Part shown: positions 1-4,952 of the stretch, piece after piece
Numbering within the stretch: the first letter of the stretch is position 1
Layout: each line of letters starts with the position of its first letter
DNA from: Chloroflexota bacterium
Lineage (GTDB): Bacteria > Chloroflexota > UBA6077 > JACCZL01
NCBI GenBank assembly: GCA_020845495.1
Contig: JADLFM010000101.1
Coordinates: 1-5,108, forward strand
DNA length: 5,108 nucleotides
Direction of reading: 5' to 3'
Program-made: the position numbers and the translations under genes
The notes under the pieces: generated by a model
What the model was told of the DNA's origin: nothing
Databases searched by the model: none
Seen by the model: only the letters and a program-made list of their open reading frames with translations

Positions 1-220
1 CGGCCAGGCGGTTGAGGTCGAACCAGGACAACTCGCCCGGGTCCTTGGCGGACAGGCGCTCGAGGTCGTGGGCGGTCGCCTGCCGGGCGGCCGCGTCGGC
101 CTCGGGGAAGGTCGTCTTGAGCTGGTCCCGGTGGAACTCCACCAGCTGCCGGTAGGCATCGGCGAGCGACCGGGCGAGCGGGCCGGTTTCGACCGCCGTC
201 GAGTGAGTTGGAACCGTCAT
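1..220 (-). CDS. Hypothetical protein downstream of the replicase, 3' end outside window
   Basis: Only the first 73 codons are visible and the product is not recognised. The ATG is chosen because a GGGGGA Shine-Dalgarno site lies 7 nt upstream (228-233). The start is 28 bp after the replicase stop with no terminator between them, so the gene should belong to the same transcript. The visible part is soluble, charged and probably helical: a Thr/Ser-rich N-terminus, a segment around residues 16-36 (LARSLADAYRQLVEFHRDQL), an Ala-rich helix around 40-58, then a turn and aromatic motif DPGELSWFDLNRLA at 60-73. There is no signal peptide or membrane segment. The position suggests an accessory of the replication protein, but that is inference from order alone. 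Confidence 0.75.
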   Translation of the reverse strand, partial: MTVPTHSTAVETGPLARSLADAYRQLVEFHRDQLKTTFPEADAAARQATAHDLERLSAKDPGELSWFDLNRLA

Positions 221-227
221 TGGATTG

Positions 228-233
228 TCCCCC
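228..233 (-). promoter_or_regulatory. Ribosome binding site of the downstream hypothetical gene
   Basis: GGGGGA on the minus strand, 7 nt before the ATG at 218-220. It gives this gene its own initiation signal although it follows the replicase by only 28 bp. Confidence 0.6.
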
Positions 234-248
234 AAGACGTGTAGCGCT

Positions 249-3227
249 TCACGCAACCCCCGACATGGCGAAGAACGCCTTCAAAGCACTGTGGTATCGC
301 TCGACCCGCTGCTGCTCACGGTCGCGCTGGTCGGCCGTCAGGGCGCCACCCGGGGCATAATGGACTCGTGTGCCGTCGAATCTGATCAGTCCGCCACCGG
401 CGCGGATCTCAGTCACCAACGCGCGAAGCTCGCGTTCCAGCCCAGCTTCGATCGGGATCGGCGTCGTGTCCGGTCCCACCGGTCCTGCCCCGTTCCGAGG
501 CACCGTTTCAGATCTGGCTCGGACCTCGGGTGGCTTCGTGCTGGGACCGGTCGACGGGACCGGCGGGAAAGGCAGGGGTGCGCCACTGGTCCCATTCTCC
601 GGTCCCGTCGAGGCAGCCTGCACCTGCGGCGGAGCAAATTGCAGCGGCGGTGCGGGTTCCTCTGGACCAGCGGGACCGGTGGGACCGGTCTGGCGATCGA
701 GACCCAGCGGCAGCGAGGAAAGCGCAAGGTGAAGCACCCGCACCCGCCGCCGCGCGACCCCGCTGCCTACATGCACTCGTATCGTCGCCCGGTTCTCAGC
801 ACCTGCTTCCCGAGTGCACAGCAGCCCTCGGTCGGTCAGCAGGTTCCGCAGCATTGCCTCGCTGGTCGAGAACGGCTCACCTGCTGCGCAGGCGTGGCGC
901 TGCACCGCGTTGTAGGCGTTCTCCGGATGAAGGTAAAGATGGGGGCCTTTGACCCAGCCGACCAACGCTCCCTGCGATTGCCACTCTTCGCGCGCGTAGT
1001 CCCCGACGCCGAGCGATCGATGCCTCCAGCCAAGCGCCTCGGCACCTTCCGGCTCCTCACCGGAGGTCAGGTCAGCAAGGTGCGCGGTTCCGGCAATGAC
1101 AGCGGCGGCCAGCAGGTCCAGATAGCGGGTGACCGGATCAGCGGCGTCCTGATGGGCCGCTTGCGCACGCGCAGCGTCGCCGAGCGCCTTCCACGCGGTC
1201 TCTTCCAACTCGGCTCGCAGGTCGGCTGAGATCGCCGTAGCGGCGAGTGCGTAGTCGAGGAACAGGGTGAAGCCGAGCTGGAGGTTGGCGACGATCTCGG
1301 GCGTGCGGCGGTGGACGCCGCGATGTGCTCGCTGCCGTAAGGCCGCCAGGCGCTCGGGCAGCTCGGCTTGAATGGTCGCAAAACGAGGCGCAAGCCACTG
1401 GACGAACCCGCTGAGCGCCTCCACGAACCGTCCGGCCTGACCGTCGTCCTGGGCGCGCGTCATCGCCGACCAGTTGACGTCGGCCGCGCCGAGCTCGAGG
1501 ACGAGGATCCGGGCCCGCAGGCTCTGTCCGCGTGGAATGTCCTCCCCGGTTGCGAGCACGAGACCGCGCGGCGGTCGGGTCGGCCGGAGGCGTCCGTCGG
1601 ACGTCAGCCGGGACCGCCCGGACGCATTGCCCTGGGCCCGAAAGAGCCGGTCGGCCGCGGCGTGGAGGCGAGCCTGGTCGGTCGAGCCGCCGACGGGGAG
1701 AAAGTCGTCAATCACAAGGAGGGCATCCTTGCCGACGAAGGCGAGGTGTTCAAGGGCGTTGGCGGTCGAACTCCAGCTCGCGGGAAGATGCGTGCGATCC
1801 ATCAGTGGACCGAAATGCTGCTGGATGCGAGCTGCGAGCTCGCTCTTGCCGGACCCGGTGCGCCCGGCGAGAAATACCCCGAAGTCGGCTGGCCCAATCA
1901 CGGCGCGGGCCGCTACAGCCAGGAGCGGGATGGTGATGCGCATCGGCGCCACGGTGAGCAGGGCGAGGCTGGCACGAATGGCCTCGATGAGCATCGGCCC
2001 GGGCGTGACCGGACCGAGCCGGTAATTGCTGAGCAGCTGCGCAAGTTCGACCTCAACCCCCTCAACCGCGCCCTCATGGTCGATCGCGCCTCCAGCATGG
2101 AAGTACGTCCAGCGGGGCTTTTCGGCGATACCGAGGTTACGCCAGCCGAGATGGGTCACGATGGTCCGCTCGGCGATCTCGCCGGACAGCATCTGGATGG
2201 CGGCGCGGGTGTGCTCCTTCACCATCGTGCCGGGCAGGACGATCGCGACGGGGCCGAGCTGCTTCGGTACCCAGCTCAGCGAGCCGAAGGATTCGGCGGG
2301 CACGGAGAACCGCGACGTCCGGCCGCGGAGCACCGCCTCAACTTCGAATGTGCGCACGATCTCGACGCCGTCGTCGCGAGCGAGGTCGGCGACAATCCGC
2401 GCGGTGAAATTGCAGAGCGGGGTGACCTTGAGACTATCGCCGGACGTCTGCTCCAGCGCCAGGCCCTGAGCGGTGGCGCGGTAGGGGACGGGCAGGGTCG
2501 CCGGCTCGGGTGGCAGGAGTAGCTCGTCGACTGCAAGGCCGAGCAGTTCGTCAGTCGAGCAGCCGTGGCCGAAGAAGTCATCAAGGCCCAGTTTGCTCCC
2601 ATCTTCTGGCTCGGGGAGCACGATGATCTGGACGCGAGCCTGGCGTCGGCCGAGGAACGCTGTGAGCCGGTTCAGGGCCTCGGCCACCTTGGGATTGCGA
2701 GTGACGTCACTATCGAAGGCAAGGTACACCGAACGACCACCGAGAGGGATGTCGTCCCAGTCTGTGAGTGGTCCGGCCCGATCCGTCCAGCACCAGACCC
2801 CCTGCAAACTAACGCAGGCGAGGCCGTGGCTGGCCGCGCTGTCGGCTTTCCGTACGCCTTCGGTGATGAAGAGCGGGACGGATTGGTCCAGGACGAGCGG
2901 CCGTATGACAGGCGGCACGTCAATTACAAGCGGTTGGCCAGCCGGAGTGTCGTACTTGACCGGCCGCTTGTTCTTGGGGTCGGTACGCGGAACATCCGGG
3001 CGGATTTGGACGCCACGCTGCTCGCCGCTGACGTGCCAAAGCGGCAGGAGGAGCGCAGGGACCCGTTGCTGGTTGGCTGCGAACCCGAACGCGGCCAACC
3101 GCTTCTTGACGTCAATCGAGCAGTATTGGCGTGCCGTCGCTACCTCAGCGCTGATCGCAGAGCGCTCTAACAGCAACTGATGGTGGCGAAGAAGCGGAGG
3201 AAGACCCGTCACGTCCGACGCGGTCAT
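249..3227 (-). CDS. Replication protein: Toprim/DUF3854-like primase region fused to a DUF927-like P-loop helicase ATPase
   Basis: A 992-residue cytoplasmic protein, probably the primase-helicase that replicates the element. Residues 10-240 resemble DUF3854: an opening LRHHQLLLERSAIS segment, then Toprim-type acidic motifs ITEG (E123) and FDSD (D172, D174), and LGLDDF at 213-218. Residues about 265-580 look like a DUF927-type ATPase with Walker A GRTGSGKS (455-462), Walker B LLVIDDF (503-509) and a candidate arginine finger or sensor in RARILVLEL (571-579). Residues about 765-835 look like a winged helix. Residues 846-920 are a Pro/Gly/Thr linker, and 925-992 form a small domain resembling TubC docking domains. 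The ATG overlaps the preceding gene's stop (ATGA) and has no Shine-Dalgarno site. The upstream frame is open for 30 codons to a TGA at 3318-3320 but contains no ATG, GTG or TTG. Family placement is from remembered motifs. The reaction (primer synthesis plus ATP-driven unwinding) is inferred. Confidence 0.88.
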   Translation of the reverse strand: MTASDVTGLPPLLRHHQLLLERSAISAEVATARQYCSIDVKKRLAAFGFAANQQRVPALLLPLWHVSGEQRGVQIRPDVPRTDPKNKRPVKYDTPAGQPLVIDVPPVIRPLVLDQSVPLFITEGVRKADSAASHGLACVSLQGVWCWTDRAGPLTDWDDIPLGGRSVYLAFDSDVTRNPKVAEALNRLTAFLGRRQARVQIIVLPEPEDGSKLGLDDFFGHGCSTDELLGLAVDELLLPPEPATLPVPYRATAQGLALEQTSGDSLKVTPLCNFTARIVADLARDDGVEIVRTFEVEAVLRGRTSRFSVPAESFGSLSWVPKQLGPVAIVLPGTMVKEHTRAAIQMLSGEIAERTIVTHLGWRNLGIAEKPRWTYFHAGGAIDHEGAVEGVEVELAQLLSNYRLGPVTPGPMLIEAIRASLALLTVAPMRITIPLLAVAARAVIGPADFGVFLAGRTGSGKSELAARIQQHFGPLMDRTHLPASWSSTANALEHLAFVGKDALLVIDDFLPVGGSTDQARLHAAADRLFRAQGNASGRSRLTSDGRLRPTRPPRGLVLATGEDIPRGQSLRARILVLELGAADVNWSAMTRAQDDGQAGRFVEALSGFVQWLAPRFATIQAELPERLAALRQRAHRGVHRRTPEIVANLQLGFTLFLDYALAATAISADLRAELEETAWKALGDAARAQAAHQDAADPVTRYLDLLAAAVIAGTAHLADLTSGEEPEGAEALGWRHRSLGVGDYAREEWQSQGALVGWVKGPHLYLHPENAYNAVQRHACAAGEPFSTSEAMLRNLLTDRGLLCTREAGAENRATIRVHVGSGVARRRVRVLHLALSSLPLGLDRQTGPTGPAGPEEPAPPLQFAPPQVQAASTGPENGTSGAPLPFPPVPSTGPSTKPPEVRARSETVPRNGAGPVGPDTTPIPIEAGLERELRALVTEIRAGGGLIRFDGTRVHYAPGGALTADQRDREQQRVERYHSALKAFFAMSGVA
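252..467 (-). other. C-terminal TubC-docking-like domain of the replication protein
   Basis: Residues 921-992 of the replicase follow the proline-rich linker and form a compact unit: helix (LERELRALVTEIRAGG), a short beta hairpin (LIRFDGTRVHYAPGG), then a helix (LTADQRDREQQRVERYHSAL). This order, with the pattern 'G-x-L-x-x-x-G-x-x-x-x-Y-x-x-x-G-x-L-T', resembles the N-terminal docking domain of TubC-type megasynthases, which mediates protein-protein contacts. I infer a protein-binding role, perhaps recruiting a partner to the replisome. The similarity is recalled, not computed. Confidence 0.5.
468..692 (-). repeat. Microrepeat-built linker with GGGACC/GGTCCC units inside the replicase gene
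   Basis: This stretch encodes residues 846-920, rich in Pro, Gly, Thr and Ser with recurring TGP tripeptides. At DNA level the hexamer GGGACC or its complement GGTCCC occurs seven times (472, 543, 556, 588, 601, 672, 681), several within longer units such as CGGGACCGGTGGGACCGGTC (671-690). The protein segment is probably a disordered tether between the winged-helix segment and the C-terminal domain. The DNA repeats suggest it grew by slippage or unequal exchange. Confidence 0.7.
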
Positions 3228-3415
3228 TCTGGCCGCACTGTCGTCGAATTGAAGCCAGGGCCACCGGAACTGGCGGCTGACGCGGTCTCGGCCCCGGAAA
3301 CCACCGCGCCAGAGCGGTCAAGAAGCAGGTCCCACAAGGTGGACCATGCTGCAGTCCGATGCGGTGCCGGGTGATACGTGCTCCGAACTCGGAGGCGAGA
3401 GCGCGGGATCTTCAC
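3224..3415 (-). CDS. Small hypothetical protein, 63 aa, coupled to the replicase
   Basis: Not a recognised family. It is called real because its GTG start has a perfect GGAGGTT Shine-Dalgarno site 7 nt upstream (3421-3427) and its TGA overlaps the replicase ATG (ATGA). The protein has a basic N-terminus (MKIPRSRLRVR), a central amphipathic or hydrophobic patch at 24-33 (WSTLWDLLLD), then a Ser/Gly/Ala-rich, probably disordered tail ending TVRPE. The central helix could bind a partner. It is too short and too interrupted by charge to be called a membrane segment. Because the replicase has no ribosome site of its own, translation of this ORF probably delivers ribosomes to it, so it may act partly as a leader peptide. 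Translation itself is inferred from signals, not from similarity. Confidence 0.65.
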   Translation of the reverse strand: MKIPRSRLRVRSTYHPAPHRTAAWSTLWDLLLDRSGAVVSGAETASAASSGGPGFNSTTVRPE

Positions 3416-3498
3416 GACGAAACCTCCAATGCACCCTGTTCCAGGAGCGGTGGGGTCTCTTCGTTGACCCGGACGACTTCTCGAAGTGAGAGGGAGCG
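3412..3498 (-). other. In-frame open extension of the 57-aa gene beyond its amber stop
   Basis: After the TAG at 3499-3501 the same frame continues for 28 sense codons (RSLSLREVVRVNEE..., ending LEQGALEVSS) to a TGA at 3412-3414. That TGA overlaps the GTG of the next gene by the same 4-nt arrangement (GTGA) seen at other junctions here. Third-position GC, counted by hand, is about 64%, against about 63% in the 57 upstream codons, so the stretch looks as coding as the gene before it. There is no start codon in this stretch except a TTG five codons from the end, so it could be translated only by readthrough, or it is the remnant of a longer protein cut by a nonsense mutation. The stretch also carries the next gene's ribosome site. 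Chance openness cannot be excluded. Confidence 0.45.
3421..3427 (-). promoter_or_regulatory. Strong ribosome binding site of the 63-aa gene
   Basis: GGAGGTT on the minus strand, 7 nt before the GTG at 3413-3415. It is the main evidence that this small ORF is translated and it fixes the GTG start. Confidence 0.75.
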
Positions 3499-3672
3499 CT
3501 ACTTGAGCGAGAGGTTTACCTTGATCTCGAAGCCCGTCCCTTTGGGATGGGCATCGAACCTGATGGGGCCTTCAGCTCGATTGATCTGGTCAGCATTCTT
3601 CAGAACGATACGCTGCAAATCTTCTGCCAGCTTCCGTGCCCGGTCAGGCTGACCTTCGGAATTCCGATTCAT
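3499..3672 (-). CDS. Small hypothetical protein, 57 aa, ending at an amber codon
   Basis: Not a recognised family. The ATG at 3670-3672 overlaps the peptidase stop (ATGA) and is preceded by AAGGAGGT, a full anti-SD complement, so this start is preferred over a longer frame reaching to 3819 inside the peptidase gene. The protein is one probable helix (residues 9-32, RARKLAEDLQRIVLKN...) followed by two probable beta strands (GPIRFDAHP and GFEIKVNLSLK). This helix-then-hairpin plan loosely recalls small DUF2292/YezD-like proteins, but no diagnostic motif is visible. It ends at TAG, the only non-TGA stop among the genes in this window, and an open in-frame extension follows. It is probably an accessory of the regulatory or replication module; its function is unknown. 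Confidence 0.75.
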   Translation of the reverse strand: MNRNSEGQPDRARKLAEDLQRIVLKNADQINRAEGPIRFDAHPKGTGFEIKVNLSLK

Positions 3673-4403
3673 GCCACCTCCTTCCATAGCATCGGTCGGG
3701 CAACCAACAGACGCTGCCCAGCGCTCGACACGACGTCTATCCGACTTGTGAACTCCAGATACTTGACGAGATGCGTTGGACTTACCCCGATGTCCTCGGC
3801 CGTCTGATACAGGAGCCACCAGCCTTCTCGTCCGAGGTCACCGCCAAATCGGGCCAGTCGCATGAATTCACTATAAGCACGCGATCGCTTCAGGTCGGCG
3901 GGCGCAATAGCGGCCGAAAGGCCAGCGTGCTCTGCTATGAACTCGCGCTCGAAATCGGAGGAGCCCGGGTTCGGTCTCCAGAAACAGACAATCTGGTCGG
4001 GAACTGCATCGATGCCCGGGAGGGAGAGCTGGCCCTTCGGCGCCTGGCGGTCCATTCGCATGATGTGCTGGTCAGCATGAATAATCTCGTGCCACTTGCT
4101 TAGCTGCATAACGCCCGCCACATGGCGCACTCTCGGCATCTCGGAGGTCCGGGTATTAATGACGATCTGAACCCGCCCATTGACCAGTTCAGTCAGCGCA
4201 AAAGTGTCTAGTGGAAGCGGGTCATAGCGGAGCCGCGCGAACAAAGGACCTGTGATGAGTTCGTCGGTGATGTCCTTCAAGAACGGCCGCTCGTTGAGGC
4301 GGTGCTCCTGTTGATACTTGTTGACGAGCGATTCACGCAGTTCCTCACCGAGGGCAAACGCATTTTGGCGCGAAGCTTCGCGCCCGTTGCTCTTACCTCT
4401 CAC
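3669..4403 (-). CDS. ImmA/IrrE-like zinc metallopeptidase with C-terminal HTH-like segment
   Basis: This 244-residue cytoplasmic protein has HEIIH at 105-109, matching the HExxH zinc-binding and catalytic motif. It is preceded by a strand (VQIVINTR, 78-85) and a helix entering the motif (GVMQLSKWHEIIHADQH), the order expected in ImmA/IrrE (COG2856) peptidases. The third zinc ligand may be E154 or E158 in EREFIAEHAG. Residues about 195-240 (LLYQTAEDIGVSPTHLVKYL, then a small hairpin) look like a DNA-binding or winged HTH. The GTG start has GGGGGAG 7 nt upstream (4411-4417) and overlaps the regulator's stop as GTGA. ImmA-type peptidases cleave a partner XRE repressor in response to damage or crowding. 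The adjacent XRE gene is the obvious candidate substrate, by inference from context. Family call is good; signal and substrate are unknown. Confidence 0.8.
   Translation of the reverse strand: MRGKSNGREASRQNAFALGEELRESLVNKYQQEHRLNERPFLKDITDELITGPLFARLRYDPLPLDTFALTELVNGRVQIVINTRTSEMPRVRHVAGVMQLSKWHEIIHADQHIMRMDRQAPKGQLSLPGIDAVPDQIVCFWRPNPGSSDFEREFIAEHAGLSAAIAPADLKRSRAYSEFMRLARFGGDLGREGWWLLYQTAEDIGVSPTHLVKYLEFTSRIDVVSSAGQRLLVARPMLWKEVA
3676..3683 (-). promoter_or_regulatory. Consensus ribosome binding site of the 57-aa gene
   Basis: AAGGAGGT on the minus strand, lying in the last codons of the peptidase gene (AAG GAG GTG GCA TGA) and 3 nt before the ATG at 3670-3672. The spacing is a little short, but the match is perfect and decides the start. 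Confidence 0.75.
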
Positions 4404-4888
4404 CGAACATCTCCCCCAGGTGCGAGAAACCGCAAGACTGCTGCCCGTTCGTCGGGGCTGGAGGTAGCAAGTCGCTGAAGAACCGCGAAGAGCCCACTCG
4501 CGTCGTCCTCGGGAAGACCGAAGCGGCGGGAAATGGCCCTCCGGATACTATCGTCCATGTCATCTACAAGAGCGGCGGGATAGCCCGTGTCGCGATCCTC
4601 AGGGGTGATCCCTCGTCGGAGGGCATCGGAACGATGCGCCCGGCGAATGTACCGATCGAGAATCTCCGATGGAAGGCATGCCGCAAGCTCCAGCATGGTA
4701 TCGAGGTCGCCCTCAAGCGCCTGGGCGAGCCGAACGACCGTCTCAGCGCTCGGCACCTGAGAGTCATTCTCCAGCCGTGACAAATGGGTGGGGGACAGAC
4801 CTGCCGCCTCGGCGGCACTGGCCAGGGTCCAGCGCTTTCGCCGTCGCTGGCGGTTCAGGTACTCTCCGAAGGTGGGCTGTGCTTCCAT
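4400..4888 (-). CDS. XRE-family helix-turn-helix transcriptional regulator
   Basis: A 162-residue protein with an N-terminal Cro/C1-type HTH at about residues 7-69: a first helix FGEYLNRQRRRK, then TLASAAEAAGLSPTHLSRLE (21-40) carrying helices 2 and 3, then VPSAETVVRLAQAL. The C-terminal part (about 70-162) is helical and acidic (YPAALVDDMDDSIRRAI, then FAVLQRL and DERAAVLRFLAP) and may serve dimerisation or recognition by the peptidase. The ATG at 4886-4888 is preferred because the fold begins right after it and a promoter places transcription initiation at this codon. A GTG at 4946-4948 would add 20 residues without a ribosome site. It sits first in the operon, overlapping the peptidase gene by GTGA. 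By analogy with ImmR it is probably an autorepressor of the operon promoter, cleared by the neighbouring peptidase. Confidence 0.88.
   Translation of the reverse strand: MEAQPTFGEYLNRQRRRKRWTLASAAEAAGLSPTHLSRLENDSQVPSAETVVRLAQALEGDLDTMLELAACLPSEILDRYIRRAHRSDALRRGITPEDRDTGYPAALVDDMDDSIRRAISRRFGLPEDDASGLFAVLQRLATSSPDERAAVLRFLAPGGDVR
4411..4417 (-). promoter_or_regulatory. Ribosome binding site of the peptidase gene
   Basis: GGGGGAG on the minus strand, 7 nt before the GTG at 4401-4403, within the last codons of the regulator gene (GGG GGA GAT GTT CGG TGA). It supports the GTG start and the 4-nt overlap. Confidence 0.65.
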
Positions 4889-4924
4889 TGCAAATACGGT
4901 ACCACGACTTGCGCTGAAACGCAA
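4889..4924 (-). promoter_or_regulatory. Putative sigma-70-type promoter giving a leaderless regulator mRNA
   Basis: On the minus strand TTGCGT (4919-4924) is separated by 17 bp from TACCGT (4896-4901), a TAnnnT -10 element, which is directly preceded by TGG (4902-4904), an extended -10 motif. Seven bases separate the -10 element from the ATG at 4888, so transcription would start at the A of 4889 or at the ATG itself. No Shine-Dalgarno site precedes this ATG, consistent with leaderless translation, which is common in high-GC Actinomycetota. The prediction comes from sequence only. Confidence 0.6.
4909..4924. promoter_or_regulatory. Inverted repeat over the -35 element, candidate operator
   Basis: TTGCGCTGAAACGCAA has perfect 5-bp arms (TTGCG and CGCAA) around 6 bp. 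It covers the -35 hexamer and the start of the spacer of the regulator promoter, where binding of the XRE dimer would block RNA polymerase. The arms are short, so assignment as an operator is inference from position. Confidence 0.4.
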
Positions 4925-4929
4925 TAAGC

Positions 4930-4952
4930 TGATGTGCGCCGCAACCACATCA
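4930..4952. repeat. Perfect 7-bp inverted repeat at the upstream gene end
   Basis: TGATGTG and CACATCA flank 9 bp and include the stop codon (4950-4952) of the upstream partial gene. No T-run follows on the minus strand, so it is a poor intrinsic terminator. It lies 5 bp upstream of the -35 repeat and could be a second operator or an activator site for the regulator promoter. Its arm sequence differs from the -35 repeat. Confidence 0.35.

Noticed and set aside
225..1229. Plus-strand open frame of 334 codons
   Set aside because: Antisense to the C-terminal third of the replicase; Arg/Ser/Pro-rich with no motif, as expected of a shadow of high-GC coding DNA.
1368..2522. Plus-strand open frame of 384 codons
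   Set aside because: It lies wholly antisense to the replicase ATPase region, has a composition typical of GC-rich shadow frames and shows no recognisable domain.
2565..3180. Two overlapping plus-strand frames of about 200 codons
   Set aside because: Both are antisense to the Toprim-like region, whose motifs clearly read on the minus strand.
3476..3487. Short hairpin ACTTC-TC-GAAGT near the amber codon, considered as a readthrough element or terminator
   Set aside because: The loop is only 2 nt, the arms 5 bp, and no T-run follows; too weak to support either role.
3499..3819. Longer version of the 57-aa gene starting at 3819
   Set aside because: The extra 49 codons run inside the peptidase gene in another frame. 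The internal ATG at 3672 has a perfect AAGGAGGT and a 4-nt overlap with the peptidase stop.
4899..4904. Palindrome GGTACC overlapping the -10 element, considered as an operator half-site
   Set aside because: A single 6-bp palindrome is easily due to chance and no second copy lies nearby.
4930..4952. Inverted repeat considered as an intrinsic terminator of the upstream gene
   Set aside because: No T-tract follows the stem on the minus strand, so it is listed only as a repeat and possible operator.
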